Shown here piece by piece: positions 22,793 to 33,378 of a DNA stretch of 64,000 nt. The translations under genes were made by a program, and so were the position numbers. Origin of the DNA: Stenotrophomonas africana. GTDB taxonomy: Bacteria; Pseudomonadota; Gammaproteobacteria; Xanthomonadales; Xanthomonadaceae. The notes under the pieces were generated by a model. It worked only from the letters and a program-made list of their open reading frames with translations. It was not told the DNA's origin and searched no databases. Each line of letters starts with the position of its first letter. The first letter of the stretch is position 1. Location of the stretch: the NCBI RefSeq assembly GCF_013004645.1, contig NZ_JABEME010000006.1, positions 186,001 to 250,000 on the forward strand. Reading direction: 5' to 3'.

Positions 22793-24499
22793 TCAGGTGT
22801 TGTCGACACCTTGCCAGCCGTGTTCACCGGCAAGCCGCTGCAGCAGGGCCGACAGGTCGCGGGCAAACCCGGCCATGTCGAACAGGCCACTGCGTTCGCG
22901 CGCCTGCGCCAGCTCGGCGCGAAGCGAGGCCAGTGCTGCGGGGGCATTGCCCAGTGCGCTGGCGGTGGCGATGAACGCCGCATCATCGGCGACATTCATC
23001 CGCGCCAGCCCCAGATGGTGATTGAGGCTGCCGGCCACGCGCGCGGCGAAGGTGGCGCCGGGGCAGGTCAGCACCGGGCAGCCGGCCCATAGTGCGTCGG
23101 ACGCGGTGGTGTGCGCGTTGTACGGATGCGTATCGAGGAACAGGTCGGCCCGCTGATAGCGGGCCAGGTACTGCGGATGCGGCAGCTTGGCCATGAACAC
23201 CAGGCGTGCCGGATCCAGGCCGGCGGTCTGCGCGGCAGTGCGCAGGCGAGCGTCGGCCTGGCCGGGGCCGGACAGCAGCCACAGCACGCTGCCGGGCACG
23301 GCCTGAAGCACTGCGAAGGCGCGGCCCATGCTGCGCGGGTTGAGCTTGTAGCTGTTGTTGAAGCAGCAGAACACCACGCCGTGCTCGGGCAGGCCGCACT
23401 CGGCGCGGGACGGTGCCGGTCCAAGCACACGCGTGCTGTCCGAGGGCTGGAAGGCACGTGGCAGGCGCAGGACACGTTCGCTGAAGTGCGATTCCAGTGA
23501 TGCCGGCAGCACGAATTCGTCGGCGACCACGGCATCCAGCCATCGCGCGCCTGACGTGCCGGGATAGGCCAGCCAGTTCAGCTGCAGCGGGGCTGGGCGC
23601 ATCGCCAGCACTTCCGGCGTGCCGCCACCGCCCCAGCCGCGCAGGTCGAACAGCAGATCAATGCCCTGCGCGCGGATGCGGGTGGCGATGTCGGCATGAC
23701 GCAGGCCGGACATGTCGTGCAGGTGCGTCGCCGCCTGCAGGCGCTTGCGGATGCGGCTGCCGTCGTCGTGGTTCAGTGCGAACAGGTGCAGTTGCAGAGC
23801 AGGATCATGGCGCAGCTGTTCGAGCAGGGCCACGGTCAGCAACCCGGTGGGATGGGCACAAAAGCCATTGGACAGGAAGCCGACGCGCAGCGGGCCATGC
23901 TCGCGAACCTTCACTGCAGGAAGGGGGCGCACCGCCGACGCCACGACTGCGGCGCGCGCACGCGCGCAGACCAACTGCTCGGCCGCGCTGGCGTCTTCAC
24001 TGAGGAAGGCGAAGGGCTCCACCGCACCCTGGCCGGCGGCGAGCGCGGCGCGTACCTGCGCAGCCAACGCGTCCACGTCCTGCCAGTCGCACAGGCGGCG
24101 CTGCCAGGCCAGGCGCTGCGCGGCGATATAGGGTTCATCCGGCATCAGCGCATGCGCGCGGCGATAGGCCGCTGCTGCGCCTTCAGCATCATCGGCATCT
24201 TCCAGCGCATGGCCCAGCCACAGTGCGATGCCCGGGTGCTGCGGGGCCAAAGCCGAGGCCTGGCCGAGCAGCCTGGCCGCGTCGGCATGCGCACCGGCCA
24301 TCCAGGCCACGCGGCCCAGCCGTGCCAGTGCTTCCGGGTGGTTCGGGCGCAGCTGCAGCGCACGTCGTGCGGCCTGCTCACCGGCGGCGATGTCGCCGGC
24401 CTCCAGTTCCAGGTCGGCCAGCATCACCCAGGCGACGAAGTCGCCGGGCTGGCGTGCGATCGCCTGTTGCAGGTGCTGCCGCTGCTGCCAGGCCGACAT
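22793..24499 (-). CDS. TPR-containing O-GlcNAc transferase-like glycosyltransferase (GT41)
   Basis: 568 residues, the same length as the characterised Xanthomonas campestris OGT homologue. Tetratricopeptide repeats fill about residues 1-155. The catalytic domain follows: VGFLSNGFCAHPTGLL contains His216, the likely catalytic His, and CCFNNSYKLNP contains Lys385, a likely UDP-sugar ligand. DLFLDTHPYNAHTTASDALW is the conserved C-terminal block. It may glycosylate proteins in the cytoplasm; the donor and targets are unknown. It begins 5 bases after the prfA stop, so it is probably co-transcribed with hemA-prfA. Confidence 0.9.
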   Translation of the reverse strand: MSAWQQRQHLQQAIARQPGDFVAWVMLADLELEAGDIAAGEQAARRALQLRPNHPEALARLGRVAWMAGAHADAARLLGQASALAPQHPGIALWLGHALEDADDAEGAAAAYRRAHALMPDEPYIAAQRLAWQRRLCDWQDVDALAAQVRAALAAGQGAVEPFAFLSEDASAAEQLVCARARAAVVASAVRPLPAVKVREHGPLRVGFLSNGFCAHPTGLLTVALLEQLRHDPALQLHLFALNHDDGSRIRKRLQAATHLHDMSGLRHADIATRIRAQGIDLLFDLRGWGGGGTPEVLAMRPAPLQLNWLAYPGTSGARWLDAVVADEFVLPASLESHFSERVLRLPRAFQPSDSTRVLGPAPSRAECGLPEHGVVFCCFNNSYKLNPRSMGRAFAVLQAVPGSVLWLLSGPGQADARLRTAAQTAGLDPARLVFMAKLPHPQYLARYQRADLFLDTHPYNAHTTASDALWAGCPVLTCPGATFAARVAGSLNHHLGLARMNVADDAAFIATASALGNAPAALASLRAELAQARERSGLFDMAGFARDLSALLQRLAGEHGWQGVDNT

Positions 24500-24504
24500 G
24501 CGAC

Positions 24505-25587
24505 TCAGCTCGCCGACAACTGGGCCAGGGCGTCGACCTGGTGTTCGTGGCTGAGCCGCTGCAGCAGCGGGTCGAGGTCGCCGGCCAGTACGTTGGGCAG
24601 GTCGTACAGCGTCAGGCCTTCCACGCGGTGGTCGGTGATCCGGCCCTGCGGGAAGTTGTAGGTGCGGATGCGCTGGCTGCGGTCGCCGCTGCCGACCTGC
24701 AGGCGCCGTGATTCGGCCTGCGCGGCGTCCTGGCGCTGGCGCTCGGCGTCCAGCAGCTGTGCTTTCAGGCGCTTCATCGCCTTGTCGCGGTTGGCGTGCT
24801 GGCTGCGCTCGGTCTGGCATTCCACCACCACGCCAGTCGGCACGTGGGTGATGCGGATGGCCGATTCGGTCTTGTTGACGTGCTGGCCACCGGCGCCGGA
24901 CGAGCGGAACGTATCCACCTTCAGGTCGGCGGGGTTGATGACGATGTCATCGACCTCGTCGGCCTCGGGAATGATCGCTACGGTGGCCGCCGAGGTGTGG
25001 ATGCGGCCCTGCGATTCGGTGGCTGGCACGCGCTGCACACGATGCGTACCCGATTCGAACTTCAGGCGTGAGAACGCGCCACGGCCGACCACGCGCGCCA
25101 CCACTTCCTTGTAGCCGCCATGCTCGCCCGGGCTGTCCGATTCGATTTCGACTTTCCAGCCCTGGCGCTCGGCGTAGCGGGCGTACATGCGGAACAGGTC
25201 GCCGGCAAAGATCGCGGCCTCATCGCCGCCGGTACCCGCGCGCACTTCCAGGAACAGGTTGCCTTCATCGCGCGGGTCGCGCGGCACCAGCAGCAGCGCC
25301 AGCTCCTGCTCCAGTTCCTGCAGGCGCGCCTGTGCCGCAGCGATTTCCTCGTCGGCCAGCTCGCGCAGGTCGGGGTCGGCGCGCATGCCTTCGGCGGCGG
25401 CCAGGTCGGCCTTGGCACGGGCTTCATCGGCCAGGGCGATGGCGATCGGTTCAAGTTGGGCGAATTCGCGCGAAAGGTCGCGGAAACGGGTGTTGTCGGC
25501 GACCACATCGGGTTCGGCGAGCAGGCGTTCCAGTTCTTCGCGGCGCTCGGCCAGCGCTTCCAGCTTACGGCGCAGGGTCGGCGTCAT
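24505..25587 (-). CDS. prfA: Peptide chain release factor 1
   Basis: 360 residues. RF1 reads UAA and UAG stops: the tripeptide anticodon PAT is at residues 188-190 as in E. coli, and the peptidyl-tRNA hydrolysis motif GGQ is at 233-235 in [14 protein letters not shown]. Its 5' end overlaps the end of hemA by 23 bp, the usual hemA-prfA coupling of gammaproteobacteria. Confidence 0.96.
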   Translation of the reverse strand: MTPTLRRKLEALAERREELERLLAEPDVVADNTRFRDLSREFAQLEPIAIALADEARAKADLAAAEGMRADPDLRELADEEIAAAQARLQELEQELALLLVPRDPRDEGNLFLEVRAGTGGDEAAIFAGDLFRMYARYAERQGWKVEIESDSPGEHGGYKEVVARVVGRGAFSRLKFESGTHRVQRVPATESQGRIHTSAATVAIIPEADEVDDIVINPADLKVDTFRSSGAGGQHVNKTESAIRITHVPTGVVVECQTERSQHANRDKAMKRLKAQLLDAERQRQDAAQAESRRLQVGSGDRSQRIRTYNFPQGRITDHRVEGLTLYDLPNVLAGDLDPLLQRLSHEHQVDALAQLSAS

Positions 25588-26848
25588 CGGGTCTCACGGG
25601 TGGGTGGCGGTAACCCGGCGTGGCCGGGAACAGGCGCTCGGCGGCGCGGGTCAGGTCGGCATCGCCACTCAGCGCGGCAGCGCGCAGGGCGGCGGTCGGC
25701 GGATGCAGCAGGCGGTTGGTCAGGCCGTGGGCCAGCAGTTCCAGCACTTCATCGGCCGGCTTGCCGTTGGCCAGCTGCTGGCGTGCGCGCTCCAGCAGCT
25801 CGGCGCGGGTGGCCTCGCCGAACGCACGCAGCTGCCGCAGCGGCGCCTGGTGGGCGCTGGCCTGCTGGGTCTCGACGAAGCGCGACACCTGCAGGTCGAT
25901 GATCGCCTCGGCTTCGGCGGCGGCCTCGCGACGGCCACGGCGGTTGTCTTCCACCGCGCGTTCCAGGTCATCGACGGTGTAGAGGAAGGCATCGTTGAGC
26001 GTGCCGACCTCGGCCTCGATGTCGCGCGGCACGGCCAGGTCGAACAGCAGCATCGGCTTGTGCCGGCGCGCACGCAGGGCCTTGGCCACCATCTCACGAT
26101 GGATCACCGGCTCGCGCGCGGCGGTGGCCGAGAACACCACGTCGGCCTCGCCCAGGTGGCGGTCCAGTTCAGTCAGCGGCAGTGCCACGCCGCCATGGCG
26201 GCTGGCAAGTTCCTGCGCGTGGGCGAGGGTGCGGTTGGCGATCAGCAGCCGGCGGACCTTGCCCTCGCTCAGGTGCCGTGCAGCCAGTTCGATGGTCTCG
26301 CCGGCACCGACCAGCAGCACGGTGGAATCGTCCAGCCGGGCGAACGCGTTCTGCGCCAGGCGCACCGCGGCCGAGGCGACCGACACCGGGTTGGCGCCGA
26401 CCTGGGTATCGGTGCGCGCACGCTTGGCCACCGAGAAGGTCTGCTGGAACAGGCGGTCCAGGCGCTGGCCAAGCAGACCGTGGTCGCGCGCGGTCGACCA
26501 GGCATCCTTCACCTGGCCGAGGATCTGTGGTTCACCCAGCACCATCGAGTCCAGCCCGGTGGCGACGCGGAACAGGTGGCGCACGGCCTCGGCATCGGCA
26601 TGCTGGTACAGGTAGCCCTGCAGGTCGCCGGCCTGGCTGTGCAGCCACTGGTCCAGTGCCTGCGCCGAATCGGCCACGGCGTACAGTTCGGTGCGGTTGC
26701 AGGTGGACAGCAGCACCGCCTCGGCGATCTGCGGGGTATCGCGCAGCGAACCGAGCGCGCGCGGCAACGCCTCACCGGCGAAGGCCGCGCGCTCGCGCAG
26801 CTCCACCGGTGCGGTCTGGTGATTCAGTCCGAGCACCCACAGGGTCAT
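25565..26848 (-). CDS. hemA: Glutamyl-tRNA reductase
   Basis: 427 residues. First step of the C5 haem pathway: NADPH-dependent reduction of Glu-tRNA to glutamate-1-semialdehyde. The nucleophile Cys50 is in [25 protein letters not shown], the NADPH-binding [17 protein letters not shown] and [14 protein letters not shown] are canonical. The N-terminus [15 protein letters not shown] fixes the start. It is divergent from the TPR gene with a 54-bp gap. Confidence 0.97.
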   Translation of the reverse strand: MTLWVLGLNHQTAPVELRERAAFAGEALPRALGSLRDTPQIAEAVLLSTCNRTELYAVADSAQALDQWLHSQAGDLQGYLYQHADAEAVRHLFRVATGLDSMVLGEPQILGQVKDAWSTARDHGLLGQRLDRLFQQTFSVAKRARTDTQVGANPVSVASAAVRLAQNAFARLDDSTVLLVGAGETIELAARHLSEGKVRRLLIANRTLAHAQELASRHGGVALPLTELDRHLGEADVVFSATAAREPVIHREMVAKALRARRHKPMLLFDLAVPRDIEAEVGTLNDAFLYTVDDLERAVEDNRRGRREAAAEAEAIIDLQVSRFVETQQASAHQAPLRQLRAFGEATRAELLERARQQLANGKPADEVLELLAHGLTNRLLHPPTAALRAAALSGDADLTRAAERLFPATPGYRHPPVRPDDADPAP

Positions 26849-26902
26849 TGTTCAGTTGCTTGCGATAAGCTGCTGGCCATTGGACGACATTTTAAGGCCC
26901 CG

Positions 26903-28597
26903 ATGCCGACGATGCCCGCATTGATTCGCATCCCCAGTGTTCTGCTGCTGTCCCTGGCCTGCAGCCAGGCCCTGGCGGCAGTGCCGGCCAAGGCCCCCGT
27001 ACGGGCCCCGGCCACTGAGGAACTGGCGCTGGAACCGGTGATGGCCGGTGAGTTCGCGCTGCAGGCCGGCAAGCTGGCCGACGCCGCACGCTGGTACCTG
27101 CAGGCGGCCCAGCAGACCGACGGCGACGCCGGCCTGGCCGAGCGCGCGACCCGCATTTCCATGCTCGCCAACGACGATGCCAGCGCCGCCAAGGGCCTGG
27201 CCCTGTGGCAGCAGCGCGCCCCACGCTCGTTGACCATGCGCAGCGCCGCCGGTGCGCTGGCCATGCGACAGGGCGATGTGAAGGCCGCCCGCACCGAGCT
27301 GCAGGCCCTGCTGGCCGACCCCGACGAGCGCGGCTGGAAGTTCGCCCTGGCCGCGCTGATCGGTGGTGGCCGTGATCCGGCGGTGCCCGCACAGGTGCTG
27401 GGTGAGCTGGTCGACGCCAACGCCATTCCGCCGAAGATCGAAGCCTGGCAGGAATTCGGCCGCCTGGCCCTGCGCATGGAAAAGCCCGAGCTGGCGCGGC
27501 GCATGATCGATGAAGTGGTCAAGCGCTTCCCCGAGGAGCCGCGCGTGGCGTTGCTGCGTGCCAGCCAGCTGCAGCAGGCGGGCGAGACCGACAAGGCATT
27601 GTCGTTGCTGCACGACGTGGAGCCGAAGACCCGCCAGGACCCGGAACTGCGCAATGCGGTGGCCATCGCCTACGACAGCCTCGGCCAGCCGTCCGCCGCC
27701 GAGCGCGTGCTGGCCTTCGGCCCGCAGGACGTGCAGACCTGGGGCATGCGCGCTTCGCTGCTGGCCAAGCAGGGCGACAAGGCCGCGCTGTCCAACCTCT
27801 ACAACGAACTGTCGCGGCAGGCCGCCAAGCCGGACCCGGCGCAGCGCCTGCTGCTGGGCAAGATCGCCGAGTACCTGAAGCGCTACCCCGAGGCGGTGCA
27901 GTGGTATCACAGCGTGCCTGGTGGCGATGAGCTGAGCGAAGCGCGCCTGCGCGCGGCCAACGCCCAGGCCCTGGCCGGGCGCCTGCCGCTGGCGCTGGAT
28001 GAAGTGCACGCGATCCAGTCCGATGCGGTGGTCGACGACGATGTGCGCCGCGACGCCTACCTGCTGGAAGCCGAACTGCGCCAGCGCGCAGACGATAGCG
28101 CCGGTGAACTGGATGCGCTGGCCCGGGGCCTGGCCGCGTACCCGGATGACAACGGCCTGCTGTACGCCCGTGCGCTCACCTGGGAACGCCGTGACGACAT
28201 CCCACGCGCTGAGGCCGATCTACGCAAGATCCTTGTGACCGAGCCGGAAAACGTACCGGCATTGAACGCGCTGGGTTACACCCTGGCCGATCGCACCGGT
28301 CGCCTGCAGGAGGCACTGGAGCTGATCGACCGCGCCCGCGTGGCCGAACCGGACAACGCCGCCATCGTCGACAGCTACGGCTGGGTGCTGTATCGCCTGG
28401 GCCGCAAGGAAGAGGCACTGGTGCAGCTGCGCCGGGCCTGGACCCTGGCCAAGGATCCGGAGATCGCTTCCCACGTCGGCGAAGTGCTGTGGGTGCTGGG
28501 CAAGCATGACGAGGCCCGCCACTTCTTCGAGGAAGCGGCCAAGCTCGACCCTGAAAACCGCGCGCTGCTGCGCGCCCGCGAGAAGTTCAATCCATGA
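26903..28597 (+). CDS. Exported tetratricopeptide-repeat protein
   Basis: 564 residues. Sec signal peptide about 1-26 ([16 protein letters not shown]), then helical repeats throughout. Canonical TPR units are clearest near the C-terminus ([40 protein letters not shown] and [20 protein letters not shown]). Probably a periplasmic or outer-membrane-associated scaffold. It is coupled to lolB by ATGA, which suggests an envelope-assembly role. aagg lies 5 bases before the ATG. The reading frame stays open far upstream, antisense to hemA and prfA, but that part is not a gene. Confidence 0.85.
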   Translation: MPTMPALIRIPSVLLLSLACSQALAAVPAKAPVRAPATEELALEPVMAGEFALQAGKLADAARWYLQAAQQTDGDAGLAERATRISMLANDDASAAKGLALWQQRAPRSLTMRSAAGALAMRQGDVKAARTELQALLADPDERGWKFALAALIGGGRDPAVPAQVLGELVDANAIPPKIEAWQEFGRLALRMEKPELARRMIDEVVKRFPEEPRVALLRASQLQQAGETDKALSLLHDVEPKTRQDPELRNAVAIAYDSLGQPSAAERVLAFGPQDVQTWGMRASLLAKQGDKAALSNLYNELSRQAAKPDPAQRLLLGKIAEYLKRYPEAVQWYHSVPGGDELSEARLRAANAQALAGRLPLALDEVHAIQSDAVVDDDVRRDAYLLEAELRQRADDSAGELDALARGLAAYPDDNGLLYARALTWERRDDIPRAEADLRKILVTEPENVPALNALGYTLADRTGRLQEALELIDRARVAEPDNAAIVDSYGWVLYRLGRKEEALVQLRRAWTLAKDPEIASHVGEVLWVLGKHDEARHFFEEAAKLDPENRALLRAREKFNP

Positions 28598-29253
28598 GTG
28601 TTTCCCTGATCCGGCCGCTGCTGTTGGCGGCCGCGACCCTGATGGTCAGCGCCTGCACCAGCGTGGGCACGCAGAAGACCCCGGCGCCAGCGGTGGTCGA
28701 GACCGTGTCTGCCGAAGCGGCGCAGGCCGAGGCGGCGCGCGTGGCCGCGCTGCAGGCACAGCCGGACTGGGCCTTCCAGGGCCGGGTCGCGGTCAGCAAG
28801 GGCAAGGACGGCGGCAGCGGTCGCATCGACTGGAAGCAGGATGGGCGCCGTTATGTGGTCGAGCTGAGCGCGCCGGTGACCCGGCAGAGCTGGAAGCTGA
28901 CCGGCGATACCCATTCCGAAGCGGGCCGCCTGGAAGGGCTGGCTGGCGGGCCGCGTGACGGCGAGGATGCCCAGCAGCTGCTGCTGGAAGCCACTGGCTG
29001 GGACATTCCGGTCAACCAGCTGCCGGAGTGGATCCGTGGCCTGGTGGCTGGCGATGCTGCCGGTCCGGAGAAGGTCGAGCGCGACGGTGAAGGCCGGCCG
29101 CGCCGCATGCAGCAGATGGGCTGGCAGGTGCAGTACCTGGACTGGTATCCCGCCGAGACCGGGCGCCCAGCGCTGCCGCGCCGGATCGAGGCCAGTAATG
29201 GGGATGCCAAGGTGCGCCTGCTGGTGGACCAGTGGGGGCAGGGCGCTCCATGA
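28594..29253 (+). CDS. lolB: Outer-membrane lipoprotein receptor LolB
   Basis: 219 residues. The lipobox VSAC (Cys21) follows a short signal. The mature part has the LolB pattern [26 protein letters not shown]-type [17 protein letters not shown] and late [10 protein letters not shown]. LolB accepts lipoproteins from LolA and inserts them into the outer membrane. ATGA overlaps at both ends couple it to the TPR gene and ispE. Confidence 0.93.
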   Translation: MSVSLIRPLLLAAATLMVSACTSVGTQKTPAPAVVETVSAEAAQAEAARVAALQAQPDWAFQGRVAVSKGKDGGSGRIDWKQDGRRYVVELSAPVTRQSWKLTGDTHSEAGRLEGLAGGPRDGEDAQQLLLEATGWDIPVNQLPEWIRGLVAGDAAGPEKVERDGEGRPRRMQQMGWQVQYLDWYPAETGRPALPRRIEASNGDAKVRLLVDQWGQGAP

Positions 29254-30119
29254 GTGGGGTAGCCGATGGCACGGGCTGGTCCTGGTGGCCGGCCCCGGCC
29301 AAGCTGAACCTGTTCCTGCACATTACCGGCCGCCGGGCCGACGGTTACCACGAGCTGCAGACCGTATTCCGCCTGCTGGACTGGGGTGACCGCATCGGCC
29401 TGCGCCTGCGTGAAGACGGCCTGGTGCATCGGCAGGGCGAGGGCCTGGCCGGCGTGGCCGAGGCCGATGATCTGGCGGTCCGCGCCGCGCGGCTTCTGAA
29501 AGATGCGGCCAATATCGCGCAAGGCGCAGACATCATCGTTGAAAAGCACGTTTCTGCCGGCGGGGGGTTCGGTGGCGGTTCCTCCGACGCGGCCACCGTG
29601 CTGGTCGTGCTGAACCGGCTGTGGCGGGCAGGGCTGGACGAGGACGCGCTTGCCGCGCTCGGCCTGCGCCTGGGCGCGGATGTACCGGTGTTCGTGCGCG
29701 GGCGCAACGCCTGGGCCGAAGGGGTGGGCGAGCGCCTGCATCCGATCGTGCTGACACCGGCCTGGTATGTGGTGGTTGAGCCGGGCGTTCATGTTCCCAC
29801 CCCGGCCCTGTTTGCAGACCCGGATTTGACGCGCGACAGCCCAGTGGCGAAAATAGAGGACTTCGCTTCCGGGACCCTGGTCGGGAACGCGTTCGAACCG
29901 GTGCTGCGCCGCCGTGAGCCTGCCGTCGAGGCAGCGTTCGCCGCGTTGAGCGACATTGGCACGGCGCGGCTGACCGGTTCGGGAAGTGGTTGTTTCGTCG
30001 AGTTCGCATCGCAGTCTGCCGCAGAGCAGGGACGGTCGAAGTTGCCGAAGGAGTTGCGGGCAAGGGTGGCAGCGGGCGTTGCGCGTTCGCCACTGCTGGA
30101 TGCACTCGAGCAACACTGA
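29250..30119 (+). CDS. ispE: 4-diphosphocytidyl-2-C-methyl-D-erythritol kinase
   Basis: 289 residues, GHMP kinase of the MEP isoprenoid pathway. N-terminal [29 protein letters not shown] loop [17 protein letters not shown], and C-terminal [10 protein letters not shown]. The start overlaps the lolB stop (ATGA). Followed 11 bases later by tRNA-Gln. Confidence 0.96.
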   Translation: MSGVADGTGWSWWPAPAKLNLFLHITGRRADGYHELQTVFRLLDWGDRIGLRLREDGLVHRQGEGLAGVAEADDLAVRAARLLKDAANIAQGADIIVEKHVSAGGGFGGGSSDAATVLVVLNRLWRAGLDEDALAALGLRLGADVPVFVRGRNAWAEGVGERLHPIVLTPAWYVVVEPGVHVPTPALFADPDLTRDSPVAKIEDFASGTLVGNAFEPVLRRREPAVEAAFAALSDIGTARLTGSGSGCFVEFASQSAAEQGRSKLPKELRARVAAGVARSPLLDALEQH

Positions 30120-30130
30120 TTTATCAATGC

Positions 30131-30207
30131 AGGGGCGTCGCCAAGAGGCCCAAGGCACCAGGTTTTGATCCTGGCATTCGTAGGTTCGAATCCTACCGCC
30201 CCTGCCA
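30131..30207 (+). tRNA. tRNA-Gln (TTG)
   Basis: Acceptor stem aggggcg/cgcccct, anticodon stem ccagg/cctgg with anticodon TTG at 30165-30167, T-arm taggttcgaatccta, discriminator G, and encoded CCA. It sits between ispE and prs as in other Xanthomonadaceae. Confidence 0.96.
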
Positions 30208-30343
30208 ATAGCGGCTGTGTCCGCGCCTTCCAGCGCATCACCTGCGCGGGACGTGGAAACAACCGCGGTGTTGTCAGCAGCAAGGGTCCATCGGGTCCTT
30301 GCCGACCCCGGATCCCCGCCACTCGTCCCCGCCCGAGACAATC

Positions 30344-31306
30344 ATGATGCAAGAGTCCCCGAACCTGCTGGTCTTTTCCGGCAACGCCAACAAACGTCTG
30401 GCGCAGAACATCTGCAAGGAACTGGGGGTTCGCCCGGGCAAGGCGCTGGTCTCGCACTTCTCCGATGGTGAAGTGCAGGTGGAAATCGAAGAGAACGTCC
30501 GCAAGCAGGACGTGTTCGTGATCCAGCCGACCTGCGCGCCGAGCGCGGAAAACCTGATGGAACTGCTGGTGCTGATCGACGCGCTCAAGCGCGCATCGGT
30601 GGCCAGCGTGACCGCCGTGGTGCCGTACTTCGGCTACTCGCGCCAGGATCGCCGCATGCGTTCCTCGCGCGTGCCGATCACCGCCAAGCTGGCGGCGAAG
30701 ATGTTCAGCACCGCTGGCGCTGATCGCGTGCTGACCGTCGACCTGCACGCCGACCAGATCCAGGGCTTCTTCGATATTCCGGTGGACAACGTGTATGCGT
30801 CCCCGCTGCTGCTGGCCGACATCTGGCGCGCCTACGGCACCGAGAACCTGATCGTTGTGTCGCCGGACGTGGGCGGTGTGGTCCGCGCCCGTGCGGTGGC
30901 CAAGCGCCTGGATGACGCCGACCTGGCGATCATCGACAAGCGCCGCCCGCGCGCCAACGTCTCCACCGTGATGAACATCATCGGTGACGTCGAAGGCAAG
31001 ACCTGCGTGATGGTCGATGACATCGTCGATACCGCCGGCACCCTGTGCGCCGCTGCCGCTGCCCTGAAGGCGCGCGGTGCGCTCAAGGTCGCCGCCTACT
31101 GCACCCACGCGGTGCTGTCGGGCCCGGCGATGGACAACATCACCAATTCCCAGCTCGACGAGCTGGTGGTGACCGACACCATCCCGCTGAAGGACGCAGC
31201 GCGGGTGTGCAGCAAGATCCGTCAGCTGAGCGTGGCGGAGATGCTGGCCGAAACGATGCGCCGCATCGCCTTCGGTGAGTCGGTCAGCTCGCTGTACGTC
31301 GACTGA
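30344..31306 (+). CDS. prs: Ribose-phosphate pyrophosphokinase
   Basis: 320 residues. Makes PRPP from ribose-5-phosphate and ATP for nucleotide, His and Trp synthesis. N-terminal [20 protein letters not shown], the catalytic flexible loop region [19 protein letters not shown], and PRPP-binding [13 protein letters not shown]. Two adjacent ATGs (30344 and 30347) are possible starts. The 136 bases between tRNA-Gln and prs carry no identifiable element. Confidence 0.96.
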   Translation: MMQESPNLLVFSGNANKRLAQNICKELGVRPGKALVSHFSDGEVQVEIEENVRKQDVFVIQPTCAPSAENLMELLVLIDALKRASVASVTAVVPYFGYSRQDRRMRSSRVPITAKLAAKMFSTAGADRVLTVDLHADQIQGFFDIPVDNVYASPLLLADIWRAYGTENLIVVSPDVGGVVRARAVAKRLDDADLAIIDKRRPRANVSTVMNIIGDVEGKTCVMVDDIVDTAGTLCAAAAALKARGALKVAAYCTHAVLSGPAMDNITNSQLDELVVTDTIPLKDAARVCSKIRQLSVAEMLAETMRRIAFGESVSSLYVD

Positions 31307-31416
31307 GTTTTTCGTCCTTGCCGGCAACGGCGGGGACATACCCCGGGTGCTTCTGGTCGCGGAAGCATCTTCAACCGCCAAGCCGCAAGGCGAGGCAACA
31401 ACCTGAGTAGTCGAAA

Positions 31417-32031
31417 ATGTCGAAGACCCATGAAATCAAGGTCACCAAGCGTGAACTGCAGCGTAAGGGTGCGAGCCGCCGCCTGCGTCACGCTGGTGTG
31501 ATCCCGGCCATCGTGTACGGCGGCAACGCCGAGCCGGTCGCCATCAGCCTGGACCACAACGAAATCTGGCTGGCCCAGCAGAACGAGTGGTTCTATGCCT
31601 CGATCCTGGACCTGAATCTGGATGGCCAGGTGCAGAAGGTCCTGCTGCGTGACATGCAGCGCCACCCGTACAAGCAGCTGATCATGCACCTGGACTTCCA
31701 GCGCGTGAACGAGAACGAAGCCCTGACCGCTTCGGTCCCGCTGCACTTCATCAACGAAGACACCTCGCCGGCCGGCAAGGCTGCCGACGTCGTGGTCACC
31801 CACGAACTGAAGGAAGTGACCATCACCTGCCTGCCGAAGGACCTGCCGGAGTCGATCGAAGTCGACCTGGGCGAGCTGAAGGCCGGTGACGTGGTGTACC
31901 TGTCCAACATCAAGCTGCCGAAGGGCGTGGAAATCCCGGCCCTGGCGCTGGGCAAGGACCACGACGACGCCATCGTCACCGCCAAGGCCGGCAAGGCTGA
32001 CGCGGCCGACGAAGAAGCGGCTGCCGAGTAA
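31417..32031 (+). CDS. rplY: 50S ribosomal protein L25/general stress protein Ctc
   Basis: 204 residues, the long TL5/Ctc form. The N-terminal L25 domain binds 5S rRNA (RKGASRRLRHAGVIPAIVYGG), with a C-terminal beta domain (KEVTITCLPKDLPESIEVDL) and an Ala/Glu-rich tail. Preceded by a 110-bp gap after prs. Confidence 0.95.
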   Translation: MSKTHEIKVTKRELQRKGASRRLRHAGVIPAIVYGGNAEPVAISLDHNEIWLAQQNEWFYASILDLNLDGQVQKVLLRDMQRHPYKQLIMHLDFQRVNENEALTASVPLHFINEDTSPAGKAADVVVTHELKEVTITCLPKDLPESIEVDLGELKAGDVVYLSNIKLPKGVEIPALALGKDHDDAIVTAKAGKADAADEEAAAE

Positions 32032-32039
32032 TACCAAGC

Positions 32040-32063
32040 GGCGCCTGCCTCCGGGCAGGCGCC
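32040..32063 (+). terminator. Hairpin between rplY and pth
   Basis: ggcgcctgcc, 4-base loop, ggcaggcgcc: a 10-bp perfect stem without a T-run, ending 15 bases before the pth start. It may stabilise the rplY 3' end or attenuate read-through into pth. Confidence 0.5.
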
Positions 32064-32078
32064 GTGCTGGAAGGAACC

Positions 32079-32657
32079 ATGGCAGGATTGCGACTGATCG
32101 TCGGTCTGGGCAACCCCGGATCGGAACACGCCCGGACCCGGCACAATGCCGGGTTTCATTTCGTTGAGGCCCTGGCTGAAAAAGCCGGTGCGCGATGGAA
32201 TGTGGACAGCAAGCTGTTCGGCGAGACCGCCAAGGTCGAGATTGCCGGACAGACGGTGTGGCTGCTCAAGCCCGCCACGTTCATGAACCTCAGCGGCAAG
32301 TCGGTCACCGCCGCACAGCGGTTCTGGAAGATCGAGCCGGAAGAAACCCTGCTGGCCCACGACGAGCTGGACCTCCCGCCCGGTGCGGTGCGGCTGAAGT
32401 TCGACGGTGGCCATGGCGGCCAGAACGGCCTGCGCGACACCATGCGCCTGCTCGGCCACGGCAAGTTCCACCGCCTGCGCGTGGGCATCGGCCATCCCGG
32501 GCACAAGGACCGCGTGGTGGGGTGGGTGCTCGGCCGTCCGTCGAAGGACGACGACGTGCTGATCGCGCGCGCCATCGACGATGCGATCGACGTGCTGCCG
32601 CTGGCAGTGCAGGGCGATTTCAACGAAGCGATGAAGCGGCTGCATACACCGCGCTGA
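32079..32657 (+). CDS. pth: Peptidyl-tRNA hydrolase
   Basis: 192 residues. Recycles tRNA from prematurely released peptidyl-tRNA. Active-site features are GLGNPGSEHARTRHNAGF with the catalytic His22, KPATFMNLSGKSV, the Asp in HDELDLPPG, and GGHGGQNGLRD. The ggaagg site supports MAGLRL as the start. The DUF4375-like gene begins 2 bases after its stop. Confidence 0.97.
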   Translation: MAGLRLIVGLGNPGSEHARTRHNAGFHFVEALAEKAGARWNVDSKLFGETAKVEIAGQTVWLLKPATFMNLSGKSVTAAQRFWKIEPEETLLAHDELDLPPGAVRLKFDGGHGGQNGLRDTMRLLGHGKFHRLRVGIGHPGHKDRVVGWVLGRPSKDDDVLIARAIDDAIDVLPLAVQGDFNEAMKRLHTPR

Positions 32658-32659
32658 CC

Positions 32660-33280
32660 ATGACCGACCCGCGTACTCCCTGCACCGTGTGTGGCGCCAT
32701 GATCCTGCTGGCGACGGCGGCCCGGAACGATGGGCTCTGCATGCCCTGCCGGAATGGCACGCGGCAAAGCATGGAAGAGGCGAAGGTGCGAAACAAGGAA
32801 ATGCGCGAAGAGCTTGACCGATACGAGAATTCCGCTGCAGGGCGCCACTGGAACTGGCTGGTGGAACAGGAAAGCGGCTCGGGCTGTGGATTCTCAGGGC
32901 TAGTGACGCCAGATCAGCGCTACTTCGCGGTTTCGGTGACAAGTAGCGAAGTCTGGCGTGGCGGTATTGGTACGTACTTCGACAGTTACTCGGGCGCCTA
33001 TTACGAAGAGACGCTCGCAGGTCTTGAAGAAATGGGCCTGGTCGAACTGGGCGACGTGCTGAAAGAAGCCAAGATGGTGCTGTTCGGTGACGAAGCAGTG
33101 CCCAAGGATGAAGGTGTCCGCTGGGAGAAAATGTACGGTCAGCATAATGAGTTGCCGGACGGTGTCGAAGTTCTGCTGGACCGCTTGAGCCAGAGATTTG
33201 GTGAGACTGAGGAGAGGCTACAGCTTTCTGCGGCACTACAGACCTACGCTGAGAAACACAGGCTGTACGCCGCGTTCTAG
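32660..33280 (+). CDS. DUF4375/DMP19-like protein with N-terminal zinc-ribbon-like motif
   Basis: 206 residues. Residues about 8-30 hold CTVCG and CMPC, two CxxC pairs 15 residues apart that look like a zinc knuckle, then a charged helix (MEEAKVRNKEMREELDRYEN). The rest resembles DMP19/DUF4375: EVWRGGIGTYFDSYSG, ETLAGLEEMGLVELGDVLKEA and FGDEAVPKDEGVRWE follow that family's order. The function is unknown. Codons are visibly more AT-rich and less biased than those of pth and ychF, suggesting later acquisition into the pth-ychF interval. The start is 2 bases after pth. The domain call is by eye. Confidence 0.65.
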   Translation: MTDPRTPCTVCGAMILLATAARNDGLCMPCRNGTRQSMEEAKVRNKEMREELDRYENSAAGRHWNWLVEQESGSGCGFSGLVTPDQRYFAVSVTSSEVWRGGIGTYFDSYSGAYYEETLAGLEEMGLVELGDVLKEAKMVLFGDEAVPKDEGVRWEKMYGQHNELPDGVEVLLDRLSQRFGETEERLQLSAALQTYAEKHRLYAAF

Positions 33281-33378
33281 CGCGGGCTACTGGAAGGACG
33301 ATTGGGGATTGAGGGCATGCCCGCAGGCGAGCCTTGAATCCCGAATCATCCACCTACACTCAAACCCGGATTCAACAC

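Noticed and set aside
24500..24820. N-terminal extension of the OGT-like protein
   Set aside because: It would run antisense-frame through prfA coding sequence on the same strand; starting at 24499 gives 568 residues, the known family length.
25187..26902. In-frame upstream extension of the TPR protein gene across prfA and hemA
   Set aside because: The extension is antisense to two certain genes; the signal peptide and ribosome-binding site place the real start at 26903.
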